DNA of 64,000 nucleotides from Leptofilum sp041748655 (GTDB taxonomy: Bacteria > Chloroflexota > Anaerolineae > Promineifilales > Promineifilaceae). The notes beneath the pieces are model-generated. The model worked only from the letters and a program-made list of their open reading frames with translations, searched no databases and was not told the origin of the DNA. The stretch covers positions 1 to 64,000 of the forward strand of contig JBGTCV010000115.1 of assembly GCA_041748655.1 (NCBI GenBank). The letters are read 5' to 3'. The position numbers and the translations under genes were made by a program. Shown one piece after another: positions 52,501-60,380 of the stretch (the first letter of the stretch is position 1; each line of letters starts with the position of its first letter).

Positions 52501-53075
52501 AGCTGCTGCTGGCGGCGCAGGAATGTTACCAGCAGGCGGTGGATGATGGGGCGGAAACGGCCGTTGCTCAAGCCCTCGCCGCCGCCTACGACGACATCCG
52601 CGCCGGGCTGGGCTACCACAAGCCGCCCGCCGTCTACGGCGCATTCCCCACCGACCCATACTCGCACACGCCCTGGGGCAGTGGGGCGCGCCAGCCTGGC
52701 ATGACCGGGCAGGTGAAAGAAGAAATCCTGACCCGCTGGGGCGAATTAGGGGTCGCTGTGCGGCAGGGTGAACTTCACTTTGTCCCCACGCTGCTGGAAC
52801 CAGACGAGTTTTTACCCGGCGGCAAAGAGTTTTGTTATGTTAATGTAAAAGGGGAAATGCAAACCATCCCGCTGCCGCCAAACAGCCTTGCCTTCACGTT
52901 TTGCCAGACACCCATTGTGTACACGCGGGGAGATGTGGCGGAAATTAAGGTGGTTTGGCAAGGAAACGGCCGTATCCCCCCCATCACTGGCAACTGCCTG
53001 CCCGCAGCCATCACCCAACACCTGTTCAACCGCGACGGTCAGGTGAAGCTGCTGTGCGTCACGGTACTGGTTTAA
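49587..53075 (+). CDS. Very large glycoside phosphorylase (clan GH-Q; candidate beta-1,3-glucan phosphorylase, GH161/GH149-like)
   Basis: This 1162-residue protein has no signal peptide, so it is cytoplasmic. The C-terminal two thirds are an (alpha/alpha)6 barrel like that of GH94 phosphorylases: GNWRDIFQNWEPLAVAYPAY, then NSQRPEWNDANNALVGKGLS, where Asp follows WN as in the catalytic GH94 loop. The length and the WNDANNALVG motif fit the larger GH149/GH161 beta-1,3-glucan phosphorylases better than GH94 cellobiose phosphorylases (about 800). It would release glucose-1-phosphate from imported beta-glucan oligosaccharides. AAAAGGA precedes the ATG. Confidence 0.82.
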   Translation: MSSSKTNILVGSARLNDERPSPSGSYVQLLGETYFRIAHADQMPPFFMSLVSSADHWLFISSTGGLTAGRKNANSALFPYETEDKITAHSEQTGGKTMVRVGRNGHFGDAQHKRIHLWEPFSNRYAGVYQIERNLYKNIPGNKLVFEEINHDLGLTLQTAWRTSDRFGFVRSSWLHNTSADACQIELLDGLQNVLPYGATSTLQTTMSNLLNAYKRSELEPHTGLGLFALSATLTDRAEPSESLMATVAWQVGLAAEGYLLCSEQVDGFRYGRSLTPEQDICGKAGAYLVSASFDLPAKQEKQWHLVADVNQDGTAVAQLSHFLQQDTAVIEQALEADITQGTTDLIGRVAAADGLQHAAQPTVSAHHFANVLFNIMRGGIFADGYQVQRSDLLDFVRVRNHACLQVHADWFTTLPEQLTIQTLYAKAAASGLPDLIRLCYEYLPLTFSRRHGDPSRPWNQFSINLKQPDGSQRLDYQGNWRDIFQNWEPLAVAYPAYLPGVIAKFLNATTADGYNPYRVTRDGIEWEAPEPDNPWANIGYWSDHQIIYLQKLLELAEQTQPGALAALEQPIFAYANVPYRLRPYPEMLADWSNTLDFDWASEKATKTAVSQLGTDGRLHHHNGQVIHVSLTEKLLVLLLAKLTNLVPEGGIWMNSQRPEWNDANNALVGKGLSVVTVAYLRRFIAFWLERLAEADETEFVVNTAVAHLCHAVQNTLASYQPQLQTGFTNQARRGMMDDLGTAVTTYRTTIYADGIPSSQTHLTAAALRDFLALAQRFIEHTLHANRRPGGLAHTYNILKLEGNSAAVENLYLMLEGQVALLSSGLLAPAEALAVLQTLRHSELYRADQHSYLLYPNRHLAGFRHKNNVTAAQVADSQLVAALVAAGDVRLLVQDTAGMFHFNGRFRNADDVNRTLDELAQEPTLAELAAAERSFILDLFETTFNHRAFTGRSGTFFAYEGLGSIYWHMVSKLLLAAQECYQQAVDDGAETAVAQALAAAYDDIRAGLGYHKPPAVYGAFPTDPYSHTPWGSGARQPGMTGQVKEEILTRWGELGVAVRQGELHFVPTLLEPDEFLPGGKEFCYVNVKGEMQTIPLPPNSLAFTFCQTPIVYTRGDVAEIKVVWQGNGRIPPITGNCLPAAITQHLFNRDGQVKLLCVTVLV

Positions 53076-53109
53076 ATTTCCCACAACAACCTTTGAGAGA
53101 GAAAACATC

Positions 53110-55596
53110 ATGGAAAAAAATTTTGACGAACTGATTACCCAACTAACCCTGGCCGAAAAAGCGTCATTGCTGGCGGGGGCCAATATGTGGCACACCGTCG
53201 CCATCGAGCGGCTAGGCATTCCCAGCATTCAGGTAAGCGATGGCCCCAACGGTGTGCGCGGCAACGACGACAACCTGGGCGATACCTCCATCTGCTTCCC
53301 CGTGGGCATGGCGATGGGAGCCACCTGGAACCCAGACCTGATTGAAAAAGTAGGGGCCACGCTGGCCGCCGAGGTGCGCCGCAAGGGTGCCCATGTGCTG
53401 CTGGCCCCCACGGTCAACATCCACCGTACTCCCCTGGCCGGGCGCAATTTTGAATGCTACGCCGAAGACCCGTTCCTCAGCGGCACGATGGCGGCGGCCT
53501 ACATCAACGGGCTGCAAAAAATGGGTGTGGCGGGCTGCATCAAACATTTTGTGGCCAATGACCAGGAGTTTGAGCGCTTTTCGATCAGCTCGGAGGTGGC
53601 GGAACGGCCGTTGCACGAAATCTACCTGGAACCGTTCCGCATCGCCCTACAAACCGCCAATCCCTGGACAATCATGAGCGCCTACAACCGCCTGAACGGG
53701 ACCCACGCCAGCGAAAACGACGTGCTGCTGCACGACATTCTCAAAGAGAGCTGGGGCTACGACGGCGTGGTCATGTCTGACTGGTACGGCACCTACAGCG
53801 AAAACGTCCCCGCTGGCTATCTGGATTTAGAGATGCCTGGCCCGGCTCGCTGGATGGATGTGGAGAAGATAGTGACGGCCGTACAATCCGGCCAGCTTGA
53901 TGAAGCCCACATCGACGACAAAGTCCACCGCCTGCTGCGCCTGATTGAGCGCGTCACCGCTCACCAGGCTGCCGCCCCGCCAGTAGACGACCATCTGCCG
54001 CGCCAGGTCGCCGCCGAAGCGATCGTCTTGCTCAAAAATGTGGGCAGCTTGCTCCCCCTCAGCCCAGACAAGCCGCAAACCATCGCTGTGATTGGCGAAA
54101 ACGCCAAATGGGCCCAAATTATGGGCGGCGGCAGCTCACAGGTAAACCCGCACCGCGCCATTTCACCGCTGAACGGCATTCAGGCGCGAGTGAGTGACGC
54201 CGTGGCCGTGGAGTACACCGTGGGCAGCCACATCCACCGACTGCCGCCGCTGCTGGATATCAGCTGGCTGCAAGCCGCCGATGGCCAGACGCCGGGGCTG
54301 ACGCTCTCCTACTTCCACAATCTGGCGTTGAGCGGTCCGCCCGCCCACACCGGCATCGTGAACAAAGCCGAGCTCTCCTGGTTTGGCACGGTCAATCCAT
54401 TTGTAGACCCCAGCTGCTTTTCACTACGGCTGGAAGGGACGCTCACCGCGCCAGAAGCGGGTGAGTACCAGCTGCATTTGTGGAGCGTTGGGCGTGCCCG
54501 CCTGTGGCTGGATGGCGATCTGGTGCTGGATCATTGGCAGGCTGAGGAGGAGACAGAGGCGGGGACAGATCGGAAAACGGCCGTTCCCCTCTACCTGACC
54601 CCAGAAAAACCGGTCGCTGTCAAGTTGGAGTACATCACCGACCCCAAACGCCCGTGGCGCATCGTGCGGCTGGGCGCTGTTTCCCCCAGCCCCGCCGACC
54701 CCATCCAGGCCGCCGTTGATCTGGCGGCACGGGCAGATGTGGCGGTTGTAGTAGCCGGGCTTACGCGAGAGTGGGAAAGCGAAGGGTTCGACCGGGCCGA
54801 TATGGCCCTGCCCGGCACGCAAAATGAACTCATCGCCCGCGTGGCGGCTGCCAACCCGCGCACGGTAGTGGTGCTCAACGCCGGTTCCCCGCTGGAGATG
54901 CCCTGGCTAGACGATGTGCCAGCCGTTTTGCAGCAATGGTACGGTGGGCAAGATGCAGGCCACGCCCTGGCCGACATCATGTTTGGCGACGTGACCCCCT
55001 CAGGCAAGCTGCCCACCACCTTCCCCAGGCGACTGGAAGATAATCCGGCTTTTATCAACTATCCGGGTGAAAACGGCCGTGTTCACTACGGCGAAGGCAT
55101 CTTTGTTGGCTACCGCTACTACGACAAGAAGGGGGTTGAGCCGCTGTTTCCCTTTGGGCACGGGCTGTCCTACACCCGGTTCAGCTACAGCAACCTGCGA
55201 CTAAACGGGGAATCGTTTGGGCCTGGGTCTGAAATTGGGGTACAGGTAGACGTGACAAACAGCGGCGAGGTGGCCGGGCAAGAAGTGGTGCAGCTGTACC
55301 TGCGGGATGAGGCGGCGAAGGTGGTACGGCCGTTGCAGGAACTCAAAGCGTTTGCCAAAGTAGCGCTGGCGCCGGGCGAAACCCAAACCGTGACATTGAC
55401 GCTGAACCAACAGTCGCTGGCATACTACGATCCAGCCACTGGAAACTGGATAACGGAACCGGGGGAGTTCGAGGTGCGTGTAGGCAGGTCATCGCGGGAT
55501 GTGCGGCTGTACGGCCGTTTTACCTGGGTGGATGAAACGGCCGTGGTCATCAAGACTGACCCCGATCCGCGGCAGTTGTCTACGGTCACTACCTAA
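53110..55596 (+). CDS. Intracellular GH3 beta-glucosidase with PA14 insertion
   Basis: This 828-residue GH3 enzyme has no signal peptide. Domain order: GH3 barrel (IQVSDGPNGVRG, APTVNIHRTPLAGRNFE, GCIKHFVANDQE, nucleophile Asp224 in VVMSDWYGTY); the second alpha/beta domain interrupted by a PA14 domain (about 400-540, SCFSLRLEGTLTAPEAGEYQ); and a C-terminal Fn3-like domain (VDVTNSGEVAGQEVVQLYL). This is the barwon-type layout of broad beta-glucosidases. It probably hydrolyses short oligosaccharides left by the phosphorylase, 34 bp upstream. Confidence 0.94.
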   Translation: MEKNFDELITQLTLAEKASLLAGANMWHTVAIERLGIPSIQVSDGPNGVRGNDDNLGDTSICFPVGMAMGATWNPDLIEKVGATLAAEVRRKGAHVLLAPTVNIHRTPLAGRNFECYAEDPFLSGTMAAAYINGLQKMGVAGCIKHFVANDQEFERFSISSEVAERPLHEIYLEPFRIALQTANPWTIMSAYNRLNGTHASENDVLLHDILKESWGYDGVVMSDWYGTYSENVPAGYLDLEMPGPARWMDVEKIVTAVQSGQLDEAHIDDKVHRLLRLIERVTAHQAAAPPVDDHLPRQVAAEAIVLLKNVGSLLPLSPDKPQTIAVIGENAKWAQIMGGGSSQVNPHRAISPLNGIQARVSDAVAVEYTVGSHIHRLPPLLDISWLQAADGQTPGLTLSYFHNLALSGPPAHTGIVNKAELSWFGTVNPFVDPSCFSLRLEGTLTAPEAGEYQLHLWSVGRARLWLDGDLVLDHWQAEEETEAGTDRKTAVPLYLTPEKPVAVKLEYITDPKRPWRIVRLGAVSPSPADPIQAAVDLAARADVAVVVAGLTREWESEGFDRADMALPGTQNELIARVAAANPRTVVVLNAGSPLEMPWLDDVPAVLQQWYGGQDAGHALADIMFGDVTPSGKLPTTFPRRLEDNPAFINYPGENGRVHYGEGIFVGYRYYDKKGVEPLFPFGHGLSYTRFSYSNLRLNGESFGPGSEIGVQVDVTNSGEVAGQEVVQLYLRDEAAKVVRPLQELKAFAKVALAPGETQTVTLTLNQQSLAYYDPATGNWITEPGEFEVRVGRSSRDVRLYGRFTWVDETAVVIKTDPDPRQLSTVTT

Positions 55597-55602
55597 GAAT
55601 CC

Positions 55603-55649
55603 ACAGATGGCGCAGATTTTGCTGTGTAAAAAAATCTGCGTCAATCTGT
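55603..55649. repeat. Inverted repeat of CAGATT words
   Basis: ACAGATGGCGCAGATTTT pairs with AAAATCTGCG and AATCTGT across a short AT-rich loop, just after the GH3 stop. It is the same word family as the repeat at 61960-61995. Confidence 0.8.
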
Positions 55650-55680
55650 ATTCAATTCAAATCAAAAAGGAGCCATAAAG

Positions 55681-56661
55681 ATGGAAAACCATTCGTTAAA
55701 CACCCGCACACTGGGCAAAAGCGGCCTTTCTGTTACCGAAATCGGCATGGGCCTGTGGGCCGCCGGGGGCGATCAGTGGGGTACCACAGACGATCAGCAA
55801 ATTTTCGACGCTATTGACTTTGCTCTAGACAGCGGCGTCACTTTTTTCGATACGGCCGATGTCTACGGCAGCGGCCACAGCGAGGAGCTGCTGGGTCAAT
55901 CGATGCAGGGACGGCGCGATCGTTTCATCGTAGCCACGAAGATCGGCTGGCGCGACTTCGACGGCGACGCTGGCAAATCGGCGTACGACACGGTCGAGAA
56001 GCTGATTGCTGGCGTGGAAAGCAATTTGCGCCGCCTGCAAACCGACTACGTTGACGTGATCCAGAGCCACATCAACTTTCGCGAGCCGACGATGGAAATC
56101 TTTCTGGAAGGGTTTCAGCGGCTGCAGCGGGACGGCAAGGTGCGCGCCTATGGCGTTAGCACCAGCGACTTCGATTATCTTCAGGCGTTTAATGCCGACG
56201 ACGGCTGCGCCACGCTGCAAGTGGATTACAGCATTCTCAACCGCACGCCGGAAGCAGATATTTTGCCGTACTGCCAGGCGCACAACATCGGCGTGATCGT
56301 GCGTGGCGCGCTGGCCATGGGTATCCTCACTGGCAAGTACGACGCTGATACGCGCTTCCCGGAAGGGGATTTCCGCCGCAGCTGGCACGAAAACCCGGCT
56401 GAGCAGGCCATTTACCTGGCCGACCTGGTCAGGGTAGAAAAACTGGCGTCGCTGGCAAACGGCCGTTCGCTGGCGCAGGTAGCCTTGCAGTTCACGCTGG
56501 CTCATCCTGCCGTGACCACAGTCATTCCCGGCGCAAAGAATAGGCACCAGATGCGCGACAACGTGCAGGCTGGGCTGCTGCCGCCGCTCTCTGCCGATGA
56601 ATTGGCGCAGGTCAACACTGTTGTGCCGCCGCTCGGTGGTCGCAAAATCTGGCCGGCATAG
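55681..56661 (+). CDS. Aldo/keto reductase
   Basis: This 326-residue NAD(P)H-dependent TIM-barrel oxidoreductase shows GKSGLSVTEIGMGLWAAGGD, FFDTADVYGSGHSEELLG (Asp and Tyr of the tetrad), FIVATKIGW (Lys) and DVIQSHIN (the family His). The C-terminal cofactor loop is VIPGAKNRHQMRDNV. The substrate is unknown; it ends the beta-glucan operon and may act on a sugar-derived aldehyde or ketone. AAAAGGAG lies 9 bp before the ATG. Confidence 0.93.
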   Translation: MENHSLNTRTLGKSGLSVTEIGMGLWAAGGDQWGTTDDQQIFDAIDFALDSGVTFFDTADVYGSGHSEELLGQSMQGRRDRFIVATKIGWRDFDGDAGKSAYDTVEKLIAGVESNLRRLQTDYVDVIQSHINFREPTMEIFLEGFQRLQRDGKVRAYGVSTSDFDYLQAFNADDGCATLQVDYSILNRTPEADILPYCQAHNIGVIVRGALAMGILTGKYDADTRFPEGDFRRSWHENPAEQAIYLADLVRVEKLASLANGRSLAQVALQFTLAHPAVTTVIPGAKNRHQMRDNVQAGLLPPLSADELAQVNTVVPPLGGRKIWPA

Positions 56662-56710
56662 TTTCCATATGAGGTGACAAAGGCTTTCTTTCTCAGGCAA
56701 CCACAAAACA

Positions 56711-56744
56711 AAAAGCCTCTACATCGGCTGATGTGGAGGCTTTT
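56711..56744. terminator. Bidirectional terminator
   Basis: AAAAGCCTCTACATC and GATGTGGAGGCTTTT form a 15-bp stem (one G-T pair) with a 4-nt loop. T residues follow on both strands. It ends the beta-glucan operon on the plus strand and the tRNA-Lys transcript on the minus strand. Confidence 0.92.
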
Positions 56745-56753
56745 CCTTCTGTA

Positions 56754-56826
56754 TGACTCCGACAGGATTCGAACCTGTGACCAAGTGATTAAAAGTCACC
56801 TGCTCTGCCAGCTGAGCTACGGAGCC
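56754..56826 (-). tRNA. tRNA-Lys (anticodon TTT)
   Basis: The minus strand reads GGCTCCGTAGCTCAGCTGGC and continues through a full cloverleaf. The anticodon loop CTTTTAA holds TTT, the T arm has GGTTCGAATCC, and the acceptor GGCTCCG pairs with CGGAGTC (one G-U). It is 73 nt with discriminator A; CCA is not encoded. The terminator 10 bp downstream ends it. Confidence 0.97.
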
Positions 56827-57055
56827 GCAACAGACCGTAAGTATAGCCGCCCCTGAAACGGTATGCAAACCAATTTATCAAGCCACTTCCGTGATTGTTT
56901 CCGTAATAAATTTGTCAAATACTTTACGAATTAACCATTCTCTACTACGATACCCCGACCTGAATGGATTACATCAAGTGCTGCACCATCTGTCATGGTT
57001 TGCCGGGTCTATTTGGGTGGATTATAATTTGATTATCTTCAGGAGAAATCATTTC

Positions 57056-57646
57056 ATGGCTCTAACCGAGTCCAACGCCCCACAGACCCAAATTCACGAC
57101 CTGCCCGCCGCCGAAAGAAAACAGCCGACCGAGCTTGTTGTTCGTGAAATTGTCGAGACTTTGCTCCTCACTTTTTTCATCTTTTGGCTGGTCAACAGCT
57201 TTGTTGGCCGTTACCGCATTGATGGCAGCAGCATGAACCCCACCATGGCCAACGGACAATATTTGCTTATCAACAATTTTAGCTACTACCTCAACGAACC
57301 AGACCGTGGCGATATTGTGGTTTTTCAGCACCCAAACAGCGATCTGAATCTCATCAAACGGGTCATCGGTCTACCCGGCGATCTGGTAGAAATTCAGAAT
57401 CGTCAGGTCATGGTAAACGGCATGTTGCTCAATGAACCGTATATTCAGGCCGAACCCACCTACACCGGCAGCTGGACTGTGCCAAAGGATGAGTTTTTTG
57501 TGCTGGGGGATAATCGCAACAGCTCCAGCGACTCCCATTCGTGGGGCTTTTTGCCCAAAGAAAATATTATTGGCAAAGCGATGGTGGTCTATTGGCCTAT
57601 TTCTGATTGGGAACAGGTTCCCCATTACGACCACCGTCTAAACTAA
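57056..57646 (+). CDS. lepB: Signal peptidase I
   Basis: This 196-residue single-anchor signal peptidase cleaves Sec signal peptides outside the membrane. It has one N-terminal helix (LLLTFFIFWLVNSFV), the catalytic Ser59 in IDGSSMNPTM and the general base Lys101 in NLIKRVIGLPGD. Box E is GDNRNSSSDSHSWGF. ATG 57056 has AGGAG 10 bp upstream. The stop is only 2 bp before the RpiB-like gene, so transcription probably runs into the microcompartment operon. Confidence 0.95.
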   Translation: MALTESNAPQTQIHDLPAAERKQPTELVVREIVETLLLTFFIFWLVNSFVGRYRIDGSSMNPTMANGQYLLINNFSYYLNEPDRGDIVVFQHPNSDLNLIKRVIGLPGDLVEIQNRQVMVNGMLLNEPYIQAEPTYTGSWTVPKDEFFVLGDNRNSSSDSHSWGFLPKENIIGKAMVVYWPISDWEQVPHYDHRLN

Positions 57647-57648
57647 TT

Positions 57649-58368
57649 ATGAATTATCGTCCAGAAGAGATTGAAGCGCTGGTGCGCCAGGTGGTAAATC
57701 AAATAATGGGTGAAAAGCCTTTGCCGACCTCAAGTTCAGGGGGGAAACGGCCGCTTCTAGACGCCGACTTCATTCACCAACTGCCACCCAACACGCCCTA
57801 CCCTGTGCCGCCCAACGCCCTCATCACCCCGCTGGCGCGGCAAGCCGCCCTGGAACGACACATTCGGCTGGAAGAAGGCAGCGCCAGTCAGCCAGCCGCC
57901 ACCACCGGCAAGCCCGCCATCGCCCTGGGCGCGGATCATGGCGGCTTTGGGCTGAAAGAAACGCTCAAAAAGATGCTGGCGGCAACCCTGCCGGATTATG
58001 AACTGATCGATTGTGGCACACATAGCACGGATTCGGTAGACTATCCAGAGTTCGCCTACGCGGTGGCTCAGCTAGTAGCCACCGGGCGTGCCTGGCGCGG
58101 CATCATCATCGACGGTGCGGGCATTGGCAGCTGTATGGCGGCCAATAAGGTCCCAGGGGTACGGGCGGCAATGTGTTATGATCAGGCAACGGCCGTTAAC
58201 AGCCGGGAACACAACAATGCCAACGTCCTCACCCTCGGGGCAGGGCTCATCGGCCCCAACCTGGCCCAGCAAATTGTGCAAACCTGGCTCGCCACCGAAT
58301 TCGGCGGCAGCCGCCACGCCCGCCGTGTGGATAAAATTATGGCGATTGAGAAACGGTTTAATAAGTAA
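57649..58368 (+). CDS. Microcompartment-associated RpiB/LacAB-family sugar-phosphate isomerase
   Basis: This 239-residue protein has an RpiB fold in residues 88-239 (ALGADHGGFGLKE, NSREHNNANVLTLG). Residues 1-20, MNYRPEEIEALVRQVVNQIM, form a predicted amphipathic encapsulation helix, followed by a linker (ITPLARQAALERHIRLEEG) like those on BMC enzymes. At the catalytic CGTG loop of E. coli RpiB it has IDGAGIGS, so the usual Cys is Asp; the acid/base chemistry or substrate may differ. It probably interconverts pentose or deoxypentose phosphates. The start lies 2 bp after lepB. Confidence 0.85.
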   Translation: MNYRPEEIEALVRQVVNQIMGEKPLPTSSSGGKRPLLDADFIHQLPPNTPYPVPPNALITPLARQAALERHIRLEEGSASQPAATTGKPAIALGADHGGFGLKETLKKMLAATLPDYELIDCGTHSTDSVDYPEFAYAVAQLVATGRAWRGIIIDGAGIGSCMAANKVPGVRAAMCYDQATAVNSREHNNANVLTLGAGLIGPNLAQQIVQTWLATEFGGSRHARRVDKIMAIEKRFNK

Positions 58369-58420
58369 ATTACCTAATACTCAATTACACAGTTGCGTAA
58401 TTGGGTAATTCAGTAATTAG
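58366..58420. repeat. AATTAC-word inverted repeat between rpiB-like gene and deoC
   Basis: The spacer consists of AAATTACCTAATACTCAATTAC-type words followed by their inverse (GTAATTGGGTAATTCAGTAATT), able to fold on itself. It fills almost the whole gap. No ribosome site is obvious before deoC. Confidence 0.75.
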
Positions 58421-58424
58421 CCCT

Positions 58425-59330
58425 ATGCAAAATCAGGCAGCTGTCGAACAAATCATAGAAGAGATCACCCGCGAGGTGCTGCTGAGGTTGAACCAGCCCC
58501 AGCCGGGGCAGGCAGCCCACGGCTGCAACTGCACCGATGGCTCTTGCGTGCAAAACTGCGCCGACAAGGTGGAAAAAGTCGTGCAGGCGGGAGCCAGCCG
58601 CGTCACGGCCACGCTGGGCGTACGGCCGCAAAACAGCGGCATCGCCCGCTACATCGACCACACCCTGCTCAAGCCAGATGCCTCGCAAGACCAGATTGCC
58701 CAGCTCTGCTACGAAGCCCGCACCTACGAATTCGCCTCCGTCTGCATCAATCCGGCCCAGGTGAAGCTGGCGGCCCAGCTGCTCAAAGGCTCCCCCGTGA
58801 AGGTTTGTACCGTAGTGGGCTTTCCGCTGGGGGCGACCCCCGGCACGGTGAAAGCGTACGAAACCCAGCAGGCCATCCGCGATGGGGCCACAGAAATTGA
58901 TATGGTGATCAACGTCGGGGCGCTGAAATCGCAAGATTACGGGACGGTGAAGGAAGATATTGGCACGGTAGTAAACGCCGCCCACGCGGGCAACGCCCTG
59001 GTGAAAGTGATCATCGAAGCCGCCCTGCTGACGGATGAGGAAAAGGTAATCGCCTCGCACCTCTCCAGGCTGGCCGGAGCTGATTTTGTGAAGACCTCCA
59101 CCGGCTTTGGCCCAGGTGGCGCAACGGCCGCAGACGTGGCCCTGATGCGCAAAGTGGTCGGGCCAGACATTGGGGTAAAGGCAGCGGGCGGTGTGCGCAA
59201 CTACACCGACGCCCAGACAATGATTGCCGCTGGTGCGACCCGGCTGGGCGCCAGCGCCGGGGTGCAAATTGTGAAAGAATCGAGCGGGGGTGCGGTGGGA
59301 AAGACGGCCGTTTCCCCCTCCGGTTACTAA
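58425..59330 (+). CDS. deoC: Microcompartment deoxyribose-phosphate aldolase
   Basis: This 301-residue DERA cleaves 2-deoxyribose-5-phosphate to acetaldehyde and glyceraldehyde-3-phosphate. The Schiff-base Lys223 is in DFVKTSTGF, with Lys252 in GVKAAGGVR and Asp159 in EIDMVINVG. The N-terminus (AAVEQIIEEITREVLLRLN, residues 5-23) is an encapsulation-type helix. A Cys cluster (C34, C36, C41, C45 in HGCNCTDGSCVQNC) follows in the linker, unusual for DERA. The C-terminal G-K-T-A-V-S tail comes from an ACGGCCGT palindrome. Acetaldehyde would pass to the aldehyde dehydrogenase in the shell. Confidence 0.94.
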   Translation: MQNQAAVEQIIEEITREVLLRLNQPQPGQAAHGCNCTDGSCVQNCADKVEKVVQAGASRVTATLGVRPQNSGIARYIDHTLLKPDASQDQIAQLCYEARTYEFASVCINPAQVKLAAQLLKGSPVKVCTVVGFPLGATPGTVKAYETQQAIRDGATEIDMVINVGALKSQDYGTVKEDIGTVVNAAHAGNALVKVIIEAALLTDEEKVIASHLSRLAGADFVKTSTGFGPGGATAADVALMRKVVGPDIGVKAAGGVRNYTDAQTMIAAGATRLGASAGVQIVKESSGGAVGKTAVSPSGY

Positions 59331-59335
59331 AACAA

Positions 59336-59375
59336 GTAATTGAGTAATTGGGTAATTGGGTAATTACTCAATTAC
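59336..59375. repeat. 14-bp perfect inverted repeat of GTAATT words
   Basis: GTAATTGAGTAATT (59336-59349) and AATTACTCAATTAC (59362-59375) flank a loop made of the same word. It fills the gap between deoC and the zinc-ribbon gene. Confidence 0.9.
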
Positions 59376-59399
59376 CTAGCTCTAATCAGGAAATCAGTT

Positions 59400-59669
59400 A
59401 TGGATTGTCATCATTGTCGAATCGGGAAATTCCAGCCCACCAAAATCGCCTACTACAGCCCGCTGAACGAGCATCTCATGGTCATCCCCAACGTTCCCGC
59501 CCACCAGTGCGACGTTTGCGGCATCACCGATTATGACGAGATTTTCATGCTGCGACTGCATTATCTCATCGACAAGCTTACCGGCCAGGAACCCCAGCTG
59601 GAAATAGAAGAGTGGCAGCCCCGCACCGAACCCACCAGCCAGTGGCAGCCAGACAGAAGGAGTCGTTAA
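59400..59669 (+). CDS. YgiT-type zinc-ribbon protein in the microcompartment operon
   Basis: This 89-residue protein has CHHC (residues 3-6) and CDVC (38-41), a zinc ribbon like the N-terminal MqsA/YgiT domain. There is no following helix-turn-helix; the C-terminus is acidic and polar. It lies inside the BMC operon, with its stop 1 bp before the BMC-T start, so it belongs to the transcript. The role is unknown; it might regulate the operon or take part in cargo assembly. Confidence 0.75.
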   Translation: MDCHHCRIGKFQPTKIAYYSPLNEHLMVIPNVPAHQCDVCGITDYDEIFMLRLHYLIDKLTGQEPQLEIEEWQPRTEPTSQWQPDRRSR

Positions 59670-59670
59670 C

Positions 59671-60309
59671 GTGTCCGTAGAACTGCGCAGTTACGTATTT
59701 TTAGATAATCTTCAGCTTCAGCACGCCGCCTTTTTGGGCACCGTCGCCCGTGGCTTTCTCCCCCTACCCGGCGATGCGTCCCTCTGGATCGAAATTTCCC
59801 CCGGCATTGAAATTAACCGCATCACCGATGTGGCCCTGAAATCGGTGGGGGTGAAGCCCGGCATGCAGATTGTGGAGCGGCTGTATGGCCTGCTGGAAGT
59901 GCATTCCAGCAGCCAGGCCGACGTGCGTGCCGCCGGAGCCGCCATTTTGGAAGCGCTGGAACTTAAAGAAGAAGATCGGCTTAAGCCGCGCGTCGTTTCC
60001 AGCCAGATTATTCGCAATATCGACCCGCACCAGGTGCAGCTCATTAACCGGATGCGCCACGGCCACATGATTTTGGCCGGGCAGACGCTGTATGTGATGG
60101 AAGTGCAGCCAGCGGCCTACGCCGCTCTGGCGGCCAATGAGGCGGAAAAGCGGGCCAATCTCAACATTTTGGAAGTGACAGCTTACGGCAGTTTTGGCCG
60201 CGTTTATCTGGGCGGCTCCGAGCAGGACATCATGGCCGGGTATCAGGCCGCCATTGATGCGATTGAGAGCGTCAGCGGCCGTTCCCAGGAAACCAAAAAG
60301 AGTGAATAG
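59671..60309 (+). CDS. BMC-T trimeric (tandem-domain) shell protein
   Basis: This 212-residue protein has two BMC domains in tandem (about 1-100 and 105-205: RITDVALKSVGVKPGMQIVE, then NLNILEVTAYGSFGRVYLGG, AGYQAAIDAIESVSG). Such BMC-T proteins form pseudohexameric trimers, often with a gated central pore for large metabolites or cofactors. GTG 59671 has GAAGGAG 8 bp upstream. It is the first of three shell genes. Confidence 0.88.
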   Translation: MSVELRSYVFLDNLQLQHAAFLGTVARGFLPLPGDASLWIEISPGIEINRITDVALKSVGVKPGMQIVERLYGLLEVHSSSQADVRAAGAAILEALELKEEDRLKPRVVSSQIIRNIDPHQVQLINRMRHGHMILAGQTLYVMEVQPAAYAALAANEAEKRANLNILEVTAYGSFGRVYLGGSEQDIMAGYQAAIDAIESVSGRSQETKKSE

Positions 60310-60366
60310 TTTTAGTGGCTGGTGGCTCGTAACCAGCTACCAGCCACTAACCACCAGCCACTAAAA
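60310..60366. repeat. 16-bp perfect inverted repeat of TGGCTGG words
   Basis: TTTTAGTGGCTGGTGG (60310-60325) and CCACCAGCCACTAAAA (60351-60366) are exact complements. The loop contains further GTGGCT/AGCCAC pairing. It fills the gap between the BMC-T and BMC-H genes up to the ribosome site. Confidence 0.92.
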
Positions 60367-60380
60367 ACAGGAGATTTAAC

